Source of the DNA: Victivallales bacterium
GTDB lineage: Bacteria; Verrucomicrobiota; Lentisphaeria; Oligosphaerales; Oligosphaeraceae
Assembly: GCA_017535315.1 (NCBI GenBank)
Contig: JAFXUD010000047.1
Location: 62,001 to 126,000, forward strand
Length of the DNA: 64,000 nt
Reading direction: 5' to 3'
Below are positions 24,032 through 32,698 of the stretch, one piece after another. The notes below the pieces were generated by a model. The model searched no databases. It was not told where the DNA came from and saw only the letters and a list, made by a program, of their open reading frames with translations. Each line of letters begins with the position of its first letter. Positions within the stretch are counted from its first letter, which is position 1. The position numbers and the translations under genes were made by a program.

Positions 24032-26530
24032 ATGAGACTATACCTGGACGGCCCCAATTGGGAAGCAGAATATTTCATCAGTGGCGAGAAAGAAGAAGCA
24101 TGGCGCTCAAACGGACGCTACATCGACCAGATGTTTATGGATTCGGCGGTCTCCGCTGGCTTCTGCGACGGCACAGCCCCTGCCACACTGCATGGGCGGA
24201 TACCTGGCTGCGACCGCACGATGCTCTTGGAAAACGGCATCATTGACGAGCCATACATGGGGCGCAACTTGGAGCACAGCCGCTGGTCGGAACGCTACAG
24301 CTGGGGCTTCCGCACACGCTTCAACCTACCTTCCGAGATGCAATCGGCGAAGCGTCTGACTCTGGTGCTGCGGGGGATCGACTATTCAGCGGAAATCTAC
24401 CTCAACGGCAAACGGCTCGCCTCGCACACTGGAGCCTTCATCCCTGTCAAGCTTGACATCACCGATGCGGTCGTGCGGGACAGAGAGAATCTTCTCGCAC
24501 TGGTTTTCGCGCCCCTTCCGCAGGCAATGCCCAGCCACAAGTCCGCAGAGCCTGCCGAATTTGCCTATTACCATCGCTCGCAAATGAGCTGGGGATGGGA
24601 CTGGATGCGGGCAATGGTCACAACTGGTATCCCCGACCACGTCTGGGTGGAAAGCAACAACGACATCGCCATCGAAGATGTTTTCTTCCGCACCAAAGGG
24701 ACGCATGTGACGCTTCGGGTGGAGGCATCCGCTACCCATTCAGTTGAGTTTCCACTCGACATCTCCCTTGCGCCAGAAAACCACACGGGCAGTTCCTTGT
24801 TGAAAGCATGGAAATGCAGCCTGGCTTCAGGAAGCAACATCATAACGCAGGAGTTTGATTTTCCCGAAGCAAGCTTCTGGTATCCAAACAACTATGGCGA
24901 GCAACCGCTCTATACGCTGAAATTGACACTGGGCGACGCCGAATACACGCATTTGGTCGGCTTCCGCGACATCACCATGCACCGCAATCCCGATTCGCCC
25001 GAGGACGCCTACAACCAGACCTTCGTCGTGAACGGCAAGGCGGTTTTCGCGCGCGGCCTGAACTGGGTGCCGCTTAATCTCATGCCTGGACGCACCGACG
25101 GTTGCAGCTATGACGACCTGGTGCGCCTCGCCGCCGAAGCTGGCTTCAACCTGATGCGCATCTGGGGCGGAGGCGTGATCGAGCCAGACGAGTTCTACCA
25201 GTGCTGTGACCGCTATGGCATCATGGTCTGGCAGGAGTTCATGCACTCCTGCAGCAACTACCCCGATGACGATGCCTATCTTGCTTTCAAGCGAACCGAA
25301 GGCGAAGCCATCCTGAAGCGTCTTCGCAACCACGTGTCGCTCTCGCTCATCTGCGGTGGCAACGAGATGCAGTACTACGGATTGAAGGCGGACTGCCGCC
25401 TGTTGAAGCAGTATGGGGAGCTTGCGCACGAGTTGACGCCAGATTTGGCCTACCACCTCTCCTGCCCCGACCTCTCGCGCAACGGCGAACGCAACCATGG
25501 TCCCTGGAGCGTCCAAACGCACAAGTTCTACAACGAGCACTTCCGCCTGCTGGCTAGCGAAGTCGGCTGTTCGGGCATGACACAGTTGGAATCGATCCGC
25601 CAATTCATCCCATCAGTGGAAATCGCCGCCTTTCCGCACGGTCAAAGTTGGAAATATCACTTCTTCATGACCTCGGGGCAGCATGACATCAAACGCCAGC
25701 TGGAACCTTTCGCAGCGGGAAACTTGGCAGAAACCATCCAGGCATCCATGCTGCGACAAGCAGATGTCCTGCGCTACTTTATGAGCCACTATCGTGCTCT
25801 CTTCCCGCGCGCCACTGGCTGCTTCATCTGGCAGTACAACGAGCCCTGGCCCACCTTCGCCTACAGCATCGTTGACTACTATGGCCGCCCCAAAATGGCC
25901 TACTACACCTTGAAAAGAGCTAACGCCCCTACCCTGCTGATGGTCGAAGACGAGGACATCGTCATTCCCGACAGACAATACGCTGGAAAAATCTTGTTGG
26001 TATCGGATAAACCGCAGAAGGTCCTAACCGCCAGCGTTCGCATTATGGACATGCGCGGCAAAATCTATTTCGAAGGCATTTATCACCAGGCTGACACGAA
26101 CAACGGCACGACGGAACTGGCAACCTTCAATTGCGACTGCCACGACGCCGCAGGCGACATGCTTCTGCTGGAACTCTGCCTCACCGATGCAAACGGCAAG
26201 GCAATTTGGAGAGACGAACAGCTACGCGGCGTTCCTGACTTCAAGGGGGCATTCATGCTGCCACAGTGCGAGGTCAGCGTTGAAACCAAATCATTTGGAA
26301 GCAACAAGTTAGCCATTACCCTCACCAACCGTGGAGAATGGGCCGCCGTGAACATCCGCCTCACTGCGCCAAACAAAGCCCCCATGGAGCAGTCCTGGCA
26401 GGACAACTTCTTCTCCATCGCACCAGGTGGCACGCGGAAAATCATCCTGACCTACACGGGGAACGCACCATCAGTGATAGCCATAAGCGGCTGGAACCTT
26501 CAGGAAAACCCAATTGTCCCACCCCCTTGA
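24032..26530 (+). CDS. GH2 beta-mannosidase, cytoplasmic type
   Basis: 832 residues from ATG 24032, GGGAG upstream, no signal peptide. N-terminal GH2 jelly-roll (GFRTRFNLPSE, YSAEIYLNGKRLASHTGAFIPV) is followed by an Ig-like domain and a catalytic barrel: NGKAVFARGLNWVPLNLMPG, AGFNLMRIWGGGVIEPDEF, MVWQEFMHSCSNYP, and CGGNEMQYYG where the Glu is the acid/base. SEVGCSGM near residue 512 fits the nucleophile block and the Trp-rich FIWQYNEPWPTFAYS that follows is typical of beta-mannosidases. It removes beta-mannose from oligosaccharides, which implies uptake of N-glycan or mannan fragments. Shares an operon with the upstream isomerase-like gene. Confidence 0.9.
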   Translation: MRLYLDGPNWEAEYFISGEKEEAWRSNGRYIDQMFMDSAVSAGFCDGTAPATLHGRIPGCDRTMLLENGIIDEPYMGRNLEHSRWSERYSWGFRTRFNLPSEMQSAKRLTLVLRGIDYSAEIYLNGKRLASHTGAFIPVKLDITDAVVRDRENLLALVFAPLPQAMPSHKSAEPAEFAYYHRSQMSWGWDWMRAMVTTGIPDHVWVESNNDIAIEDVFFRTKGTHVTLRVEASATHSVEFPLDISLAPENHTGSSLLKAWKCSLASGSNIITQEFDFPEASFWYPNNYGEQPLYTLKLTLGDAEYTHLVGFRDITMHRNPDSPEDAYNQTFVVNGKAVFARGLNWVPLNLMPGRTDGCSYDDLVRLAAEAGFNLMRIWGGGVIEPDEFYQCCDRYGIMVWQEFMHSCSNYPDDDAYLAFKRTEGEAILKRLRNHVSLSLICGGNEMQYYGLKADCRLLKQYGELAHELTPDLAYHLSCPDLSRNGERNHGPWSVQTHKFYNEHFRLLASEVGCSGMTQLESIRQFIPSVEIAAFPHGQSWKYHFFMTSGQHDIKRQLEPFAAGNLAETIQASMLRQADVLRYFMSHYRALFPRATGCFIWQYNEPWPTFAYSIVDYYGRPKMAYYTLKRANAPTLLMVEDEDIVIPDRQYAGKILLVSDKPQKVLTASVRIMDMRGKIYFEGIYHQADTNNGTTELATFNCDCHDAAGDMLLLELCLTDANGKAIWRDEQLRGVPDFKGAFMLPQCEVSVETKSFGSNKLAITLTNRGEWAAVNIRLTAPNKAPMEQSWQDNFFSIAPGGTRKIILTYTGNAPSVIAISGWNLQENPIVPPP

Positions 26531-26610
26531 TCCAAGAAAGTCTCCTGACACACTTGTAGGCTGCGCAAAAAGCACAATGGCATCACAGATAAGTTTCCAA
26601 CTGGTACACT

Positions 26611-29490
26611 TTACTTCGCAGGCACGAACTTGATCCAGTCGAGGTTCAGTCCCTTGTTGTTAACATTCTCCATCACGAGGGTATGTGTACCCTTTGTCAG
26701 AGTCACGATGACAGCCTTCTGATGGCTGGCCATCCAGAAGTTGCCCCAATCGTTCGGGTCGGTATTGGCCCAACCCGCCGTCAGCGGGAAGGCGAGAGGC
26801 TCGGCCTCTGGGTGAATCAGCTTGCCATCAATGGAAACCTTGCGAAGCGCCTCCGTATCCTGGTTGCCGCTGGCAAGACGCAACTGGATGGCGTATTTCC
26901 CATCGGCGGGTATCTCCACTTTCCAGCCAAGCTTGTGGCCCGCCTTGTCCCAATACTTGAAGGCCTCCTTACTGGCGCCAGGCTTAGGAGTGATGGCAAT
27001 TTCACCGCCCTCCTGGAGGCAGATGTTCTCCGCCTCAATCGCAATTGCGCGCGCCATCTGGGGCTGGAAAACCTTCTCGTCGGGAGCCTGGTAGAAGCCT
27101 GGCAGTTCGAAATCTTCGGGAAGTACCTCGACCGTAACGGTAATGCTGCCACGCTGCACAGGCGTCGCCAGGGCAATCCCAATGCGTTTCGGGTTCGTCG
27201 AGTTCTCGTTGATGATTTCGCCAACCTCCGTCGAGACCTCTGCGCCTTCCGAGGCGAACTGGACTATCACACCGCCCTTGCCGTTGAAGATGGCGTACTT
27301 ACCACCGTCAACTGCGCGGATGTCCTGATAACTCACCAGTGCCGTGGCAAATGATTGCGGCGAGGTGTATTCCACCTCGTCACGCACCACAACCTTCCTA
27401 GCCACTCTGTCGAATGTGAATGTGCGAATCAGGCTCTTCAGTTCAGGAATCCCATGATAGGCCTCCTTCAAGTCGCAGACCAGCACGTCCTTGTCGTCCG
27501 TAAACTCCGTGCTGATGAACTTGCCGTAGGAGCCGCGTCCGCCGCTCTGCAGCTTTCCCGCCACGACAGGCACCGAATGTCCGAAGGAGTTCAGCATCTG
27601 GCTCACATAGCGTTCCTTGGAGAATGTACGCTTCGTGTAAATCTCGCCGCCTGGATCGACGATGTAGGGAAACTTGTTCAGCACCACCACAAATGAACCC
27701 ACGTCGTTGTGGTTGTGCTGCTCGCCGTTGTGCCCTGCCTTGAAGGCAACGCCAAAGCGCCCGCCCTTCTCGTCAGCAGCGCTTCTGCCGATGTAGATGC
27801 CCGCGTCCTCGAAAAGACTGCGCGACGGGAAAGTCGGTTCTTCGGGCACCTTTGCAGCGAACGCTGTTTCGTCTGTGAAGAGACGTAGCGGTGTCATCGA
27901 ATAACTGCCAAGGGTGGTGAGCGGAGGAATCCGTTTCAGCACCGTCTGCGGGAAATGGCGCTGGATAAGCGCAAGAATCTGGCCATCTGGTCTCGCCTTT
28001 ACGCCGCAATCCGCGAAGGCAGGGCAGATGCCCTCGTCAATTTGAATATCCCGCGCATATGAGCAGATGGCCTCGATATTGGGCGCGTTGTCATAGATAT
28101 TCAGTTTGCCGCCCGTGACTTCAAGCACAACCTCCGCCATAATGGTGAAATGGCCGAAGCCGTAGCCCCAGTAGCCAACGCCTTCCGAGCAGTAGCCGTC
28201 AGGCGTGAATCCCTTCAAGAAGAATGGGTTTGAGACCTCCATGTCGGCCAGTATCTCCGCGCGCTCCATCTTGTCGTCTAGCAAGACCATGCCAGCACGA
28301 ACTACATTGCAGGTGCAAACTGCGTTCCAGTTGCTTCCCCCGATAACCCACCACTGTCCGCTGCGGATGGTACCCTTGCGCATGTCCAGGCGATACGGGT
28401 CGAGCACGCGACGCAGACACTCTTCACGCAGTTTCTGGCGAATGGCGGGCGAGAGTTTGTCCTGGAACCACCAGTCAATCTGTGCCAATTCCGCAACCAA
28501 TTCGGTAGCGGCCAAGTCGCCATGCTGCTGAATCTGCTTGAAACAGTACAAGTTGCCATCGTGTGCGGGAAGCGTCCAACTCTTTTCACTGAAGAGTCTG
28601 GTCAACTCGTTTTCAAGGGCTGGAAGAAAGCGCCCCTTCCATTCAACCAGTTCAGCAAAGACAAAGGTGCTGAGGCGAGTTGAACGCCTGCCAAGAATGC
28701 GCTGGTAGTTGGTTCTGTTGCCGTTGCGCGAAAATTCCAGATAGACCTCGTCGTCCATGAAGACAGGCTCCTCGTCCAACTGGCGTTCTGCCCGCTTGAT
28801 ATAATTCTTTGAGTGCGGGCTATCCAGGAAGGGAAGCCAGCGTTCGCGCTCCGCACCCGTGGGACCACAGCCCTGCGGCCTGTCGGAAAGCAGTTCGGCA
28901 ATCTCAGCAATCCGCTCACGGGATGGTGGCGTGAACCTGCCCTCGACATTCTGCACTTTCGCTTGAAGTTTTTTCGCCTCGTCCTCCGTCAGTTCCGCGA
29001 TACTGAAGTCATCGAAGTCGGACTGTCCTGTCATCGCGTCGAAGGAGTGGAGCCAGATGTCCATATAGGCTGCCTCCTTTGGTGCCTTTGCAATCAGCGT
29101 GTAGAGCGTCCACGCCTTTGTGCCCACGCGGACAGCGTTCTCCCGCTTCTCCTCCGAATAGGGTATCCTCTTGCCTTTCGCATTGGAGAAGCGCGAATAG
29201 ACGCCCGCAACAACGGAGCCGCTCGGGCTTCGACCCCAAAAGCGTATCGCATAGTATTTTCCAGGCATCACAGGCAGCCTGTCACATTCAAAGACCGAGC
29301 CGCCATTCGTTTCGGTGTCGATGACGCGCACGCCGTATTCGCCCGAGTGCGCCGCCTCCTTCACAAAGGAGATGAATTGCAGGCCAGACCATCCCTTGCC
29401 TTGCTCCTCAAAACCAGGATTCACCAACGGCAATGCTGTCTCCGCCAGCAAATAACCACTCATCAGCAACAACATAACAAAACTGCGCAT
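26611..29490 (-). CDS. large secreted heparinase II/III-type lyase with carbohydrate-binding domains
   Basis: 959 residues from ATG 29488-29490; AGGAGG lies just upstream and the product begins with a signal peptide (MRSFVMLLLMSGYLLA). Residues about 20-170 are a galactose-binding-like module (LPLVNPGFEEQGKGWSGLQF... DFDDFSIAEL). An alpha-helical region follows, then near residue 590-640 FGVAFKAGHNGEQHNHNDVG with FVVVLNKFPYIVDPGGEIYT, the heparinase II/III active-site block. The C-terminal 130 residues (IEAENICLQEGGEI ... LVMENVNNKGLNLDWIKF) are a CBM6/35-like module. It probably cleaves a uronate-containing glycan outside the cell or in the periplasm. It has only distant similarity to the protein at 2006-4750. 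Confidence 0.86.
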   Translation of the reverse strand: MRSFVMLLLMSGYLLAETALPLVNPGFEEQGKGWSGLQFISFVKEAAHSGEYGVRVIDTETNGGSVFECDRLPVMPGKYYAIRFWGRSPSGSVVAGVYSRFSNAKGKRIPYSEEKRENAVRVGTKAWTLYTLIAKAPKEAAYMDIWLHSFDAMTGQSDFDDFSIAELTEDEAKKLQAKVQNVEGRFTPPSRERIAEIAELLSDRPQGCGPTGAERERWLPFLDSPHSKNYIKRAERQLDEEPVFMDDEVYLEFSRNGNRTNYQRILGRRSTRLSTFVFAELVEWKGRFLPALENELTRLFSEKSWTLPAHDGNLYCFKQIQQHGDLAATELVAELAQIDWWFQDKLSPAIRQKLREECLRRVLDPYRLDMRKGTIRSGQWWVIGGSNWNAVCTCNVVRAGMVLLDDKMERAEILADMEVSNPFFLKGFTPDGYCSEGVGYWGYGFGHFTIMAEVVLEVTGGKLNIYDNAPNIEAICSYARDIQIDEGICPAFADCGVKARPDGQILALIQRHFPQTVLKRIPPLTTLGSYSMTPLRLFTDETAFAAKVPEEPTFPSRSLFEDAGIYIGRSAADEKGGRFGVAFKAGHNGEQHNHNDVGSFVVVLNKFPYIVDPGGEIYTKRTFSKERYVSQMLNSFGHSVPVVAGKLQSGGRGSYGKFISTEFTDDKDVLVCDLKEAYHGIPELKSLIRTFTFDRVARKVVVRDEVEYTSPQSFATALVSYQDIRAVDGGKYAIFNGKGGVIVQFASEGAEVSTEVGEIINENSTNPKRIGIALATPVQRGSITVTVEVLPEDFELPGFYQAPDEKVFQPQMARAIAIEAENICLQEGGEIAITPKPGASKEAFKYWDKAGHKLGWKVEIPADGKYAIQLRLASGNQDTEALRKVSIDGKLIHPEAEPLAFPLTAGWANTDPNDWGNFWMASHQKAVIVTLTKGTHTLVMENVNNKGLNLDWIKFVPAK

Positions 29491-29528
29491 AATCGCCTCC
29501 TGGGTTGGATTTCGCCACAAAAATGCCA

Positions 29529-29573
29529 CTAGAAGAACTAGATATACTAGATTATCTAGAAGAACTAGAAAAC
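29529..29573. repeat. CTAG array with exact 9-bp period (5 units)
   Basis: CTAG at 29529, 29538, 29547, 29556 and 29565; units are CTAGA or CTAGAT-type plus variable bases (CTAGAAGAA, CTAGATATA, CTAGATTAT, CTAGAAGAA, CTAGAAAAC). It lies in the 223-bp gap between the divergent heparinase-like and DUF4886 genes. Same architecture as 60612 and 53239 but with different variable bases. Confidence 0.75.
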
Positions 29574-29713
29574 TGAGATAGCCTATGTATAATATCCACC
29601 GTTGTTGTGAAAATGCAAATGCCACTGGAAATATCCGATTACATCGTGTATATTCCTATCTATTAGGTTCATCTTTTAGGAACTCATCATTAACCCTCAA
29701 CCCAAACACAACC

Positions 29714-30661
29714 ATGAAAAAACTCCTTCTCTTTGCAGCCCTGCTGCTGTGTGTGACATCCTTCTCCCTGGAAAACGCAAAACCAGTTAAAACTCTACGC
29801 GTGCTGATGATTGGCAACAGCTTCTCGCAGAGCGTTCTGCCATTCCTGCCGCCCATTGCGGAAGCCGATCCGACCGTCAAGCTTATCCTTCGCAACGCCT
29901 ACATCGGCGGATGCAGCATCCAGCGCCATCTCCAAGAGTACGACAAATCCGCCTCTGATCCCAAGCACCGCCCCTATACCACCAACCTTCCCATCGAGGG
30001 CGTACAAGGCTTCAAGGTCACCCTCCAGGAGTGCCTCAAGGCAGACACCTACGACATCGTCTCCATCCAGCAGGCCTCCCGCGACAGTTGGAAACCAGAA
30101 ACATACGGAGAAGATGCCAAGCGCCTCATCTCCATAGTACGTGAATATCAGCCGAAAGCGGAAATCGTCGGCCACCAAACTTGGGCCTATCGCGCCGACA
30201 GCAAAAACATCCTCCCTGGAGGAGCCTTCAATATCGACCAGCTTGAGATGCACAAACGCATCACCGAATGCTACAAGACCCTTCAAAAGGAGTACGGCTT
30301 CAGAATTGTCCCCGTCGGCAACGCCGTGCAGATTTTCCGCACCAAGACCGACAAGCCCTACACCGCCGCCGACGTGCCCAAGGAGCCCGTCCAATACACC
30401 TATCCTGAGTTGCCCCCCACCCCTAACGATGTCGTCGGTAACTCAGCATGGGGCAAGGACAAAAACACTGGCGAACACAAGTTTCGCGTTGACCCCAACC
30501 ACCTCAACAAGCGCGGCCAGTACCTCCAGGCCTGCGTCTGGTACATGTTCCTTTTCGGGAAGAAGGCAGCCGATGTGAAATACATTCCTGAAAACTTTGA
30601 TGAAAACGACGCCAAGTTCCTCGCCAAGTGCGCGGAAGAGGCCGTCCTAACCTGGAAGTAA
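29714..30661 (+). CDS. secreted SGNH-hydrolase-like protein (DUF4886 type)
   Basis: 315 residues from ATG 29714, with signal peptide MKKLLLFAALLLCVTSFS. SGNH blocks are present: VLMIGNSFSQS (block I with catalytic Ser in GNSFS), NAYIGGCSIQRHL (block II Gly), VSIQQASRDSW (block III region) and VDPNHLNKRGQY (block V with Asp and His). DUF4886 proteins occur in glycan-degrading gene sets of gut Bacteroidota and relatives and are thought to be carbohydrate esterases or scaffolds. Export plus the position next to lyases supports de-esterification of a polysaccharide. The Sel1 gene follows 5 bases later. Confidence 0.82.
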   Translation: MKKLLLFAALLLCVTSFSLENAKPVKTLRVLMIGNSFSQSVLPFLPPIAEADPTVKLILRNAYIGGCSIQRHLQEYDKSASDPKHRPYTTNLPIEGVQGFKVTLQECLKADTYDIVSIQQASRDSWKPETYGEDAKRLISIVREYQPKAEIVGHQTWAYRADSKNILPGGAFNIDQLEMHKRITECYKTLQKEYGFRIVPVGNAVQIFRTKTDKPYTAADVPKEPVQYTYPELPPTPNDVVGNSAWGKDKNTGEHKFRVDPNHLNKRGQYLQACVWYMFLFGKKAADVKYIPENFDENDAKFLAKCAEEAVLTWK

Positions 30662-30666
30662 TCCTG

Positions 30667-31413
30667 ATGCATACCTGCCCATTCATAGTTATTGCGTTTT
30701 TTTTATTCTTTGCGCTTACACCTGTGCATGGGCAGAACATCACGCCTGGGACAATTGGCAAGCCGACCATGCAACCTGCCAGACCGACCTCCCATTCTCC
30801 CTTCAACTCCAATCCATGGACGCACCGCCAGAAAACCCGCACAGAAAAGATGCAGGACAGGCAGGATGCCTACAGGGCACTCATCAAGCGCGAGGACAAC
30901 GAGAAGAATCCAGCCAAACTCTGCGCCATCGGCCTCAAGTACCAGCTGGGCCTCAATGGCACGGAAAAGGACATGGCACGCGCGATGGAGATGTACCTGA
31001 AAGCAGCCGAGCAGAACTATGCGGAGGCGCAGTGCCGCATCGGCCTCATCTACGAGGCTGGTCAGGGGGGTATCGACAACCCAGAACTTGCCGCAAAGTG
31101 GTTTAAGAAGGCCGCAAAGCAGAACCACGAGGTGGCCCTTCTCCACCTGGGCGTCTTCTATATGGAGGGGAAAGGCGTGAAAAAGGACCTGGAAAAGGCC
31201 GTTAAATATCTCCGCAAGGCCTCGAAGAAGTACCCCGATGCTGGCTATGTCTTGGGCACTATCTACGAGTTTGGACGGGATGACATCCAGCCAGACGCCG
31301 CCGAAGCCGAAAAATGGTACAAGGTCGCCCTGAACTCCAAGCATCCCGAAAACATCAAAAAGGCTGATGATGCCCTTAACAGGCTTGAAGCCCCAAAAGC
31401 TCCGACACCTTAA
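30667..31413 (+). CDS. exported Sel1-repeat protein
   Basis: 248 residues from ATG 30667, beginning with a hydrophobic signal (MHTCPFIVIAFFLFFALTPV, then HGQ). Residues about 80-240 hold four Sel1-like repeats of 36-38 residues (for example IGLIYEAGQGGIDNPELAAK, LGVFYMEGKGVKKDLEKAVK, LGTIYEFGRDDIQPDAAEAE). Such repeats form helical solenoids used for protein contacts in the periplasm. The gene is 5 bases after the DUF4886 gene, so the two are probably co-expressed. The partner and exact job are unknown. Confidence 0.85.
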   Translation: MHTCPFIVIAFFLFFALTPVHGQNITPGTIGKPTMQPARPTSHSPFNSNPWTHRQKTRTEKMQDRQDAYRALIKREDNEKNPAKLCAIGLKYQLGLNGTEKDMARAMEMYLKAAEQNYAEAQCRIGLIYEAGQGGIDNPELAAKWFKKAAKQNHEVALLHLGVFYMEGKGVKKDLEKAVKYLRKASKKYPDAGYVLGTIYEFGRDDIQPDAAEAEKWYKVALNSKHPENIKKADDALNRLEAPKAPTP

Positions 31414-31450
31414 TTGTCAGGCTCTTTTTCGAACAAAGCAAAAGCTAGAA

Positions 31451-32611
31451 TCATTTTGATGGCACAAACGCAAAGCTCTCGCCAGCGGCACGGCAGTTGA
31501 ACATGCGTATATTCCTGCAATTGCAAAACACAGGTGCCTGGTCGAAGTCCACATTGGAAAAGCTCACATCCTCTATCATGGTCTGTGGTGAACCGTAGAA
31601 CTCGCAAGGTTTTCCGCCAATCATCCTGATGTGGTCAAAACTAACACCGCCCAACTTGCGAAGACTTAATTCAGGGGCAATATTCATTGTTATAGGGATG
31701 TTATTCACCTCCACAATAATATTGCTGAACAACACGCGTTCAACCAACAACGAGACGCCAGAAGCCATGATTTCAGGACGGAACGTCGCATAGTGCAACG
31801 GATTGTTGAAATTGATTCCGTTTCTGCCTTTCATAATCAGGTTACTGAACACCACATCGCGAATATCGCCATCCAGCGGGCAGCCGATACGGACGCATTG
31901 GCAGGTACTTGTCAATGTGCAGTTGGTCACGGCAATGTCCGTGGAAACGGGACGATGCCCTGGGTATTTCGGAATGGCACGCACCACAATCGAATCATCG
32001 CCAGTATTCACATAGCAATCGCTGATGCGTACATTGCAACAACTGTCGAGGTGAATGCCATCGTTGTTAATCATCTTCCCCTCGCCCGTCAGCGTAATGC
32101 CACGTATGACCATGTTGGAGCATTCCACAAGCCAGAAGCTCCACCCTGGAGAATCCTTGAACGAGACATCCTCCAGCTTCACATTGCGGCAGTTGACCAG
32201 TTGAAGCAAACGTGGACGCGGGAAATCGGGCTTTGGCCAATGGCACCCGCCTTCTGGTATCGTCTTGTTGACATAGAATTCTGGTCCTCGGGAGTCAATC
32301 AATCCGTTGCCCGTAATGGCAATATTCTCTGCATTACTGGCAATAATAAGGGCCTTTCGGCTCTTTTCTGGTGTGTAGCCATCGCTTGCAGTGCATTTGT
32401 CGTGGTAATAATTCGGATAATCATCCAGATTCAGGCTTCCCGTCAGAACAGCTCCATTGGACAGATGCAATTCAACGTTGCTTTTGAGATAGATTGTTCC
32501 AGACATATGCATTCCTGGCAACAAGGTGACTTTTCCACCACCTTGTACCCCAGCACGATCTATTTCAACCTGTATATTCGAACCTGGTTCAACAAGAAAC
32601 TCATTTATCAT
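31451..32611 (-). CDS. GH28 polygalacturonase-like right-handed beta-helix protein
   Basis: 386 residues from ATG 32609-32611 (GGTGG upstream); an open frame continues to 32701 but would run through repeat A5. No signal peptide. Repeating beta-helix turns are obvious (NVKLEDVSFKDSP, NMVIRGITLTGEG). GH28 active-site motifs are present: NNDGIHLDSCCNVRI (N-x-D-G) and NTGDDSIVVR (G-D-D), with the later G-H-G region less clear and the R-I-K motif not obvious. The family hydrolyses polygalacturonate and related polymers. Apparent cytoplasmic location suggests it acts on imported oligogalacturonides. The gene is AT-richer than its neighbours. Confidence 0.82.
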   Translation of the reverse strand: MINEFLVEPGSNIQVEIDRAGVQGGGKVTLLPGMHMSGTIYLKSNVELHLSNGAVLTGSLNLDDYPNYYHDKCTASDGYTPEKSRKALIIASNAENIAITGNGLIDSRGPEFYVNKTIPEGGCHWPKPDFPRPRLLQLVNCRNVKLEDVSFKDSPGWSFWLVECSNMVIRGITLTGEGKMINNDGIHLDSCCNVRISDCYVNTGDDSIVVRAIPKYPGHRPVSTDIAVTNCTLTSTCQCVRIGCPLDGDIRDVVFSNLIMKGRNGINFNNPLHYATFRPEIMASGVSLLVERVLFSNIIVEVNNIPITMNIAPELSLRKLGGVSFDHIRMIGGKPCEFYGSPQTMIEDVSFSNVDFDQAPVFCNCRNIRMFNCRAAGESFAFVPSK

Positions 32612-32648
32612 AAATCCACCTTCGTACAACCACCACGAGTTGGTTTCA

Positions 32649-32698
32649 AGAGGTAATTCCCCAACTAGCATATCTGCGCTTGTTTTGGAATTACCTCT
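32649..32698. repeat. family A inverted-repeat element, short degenerate copy A5 (50 bp)
   Basis: AGAGGTAATTCC at the left and GGAATTACCTCT at the right are perfect 12-bp arms, extended imperfectly by CCAACTAG / CTTGTTTT. The middle retains a CTGCGCT trace of the family core. The right end overlaps the first base of the recD2 stop codon, so the element sits exactly at that gene's 3' end and ahead of the GH28 gene. Confidence 0.65.
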
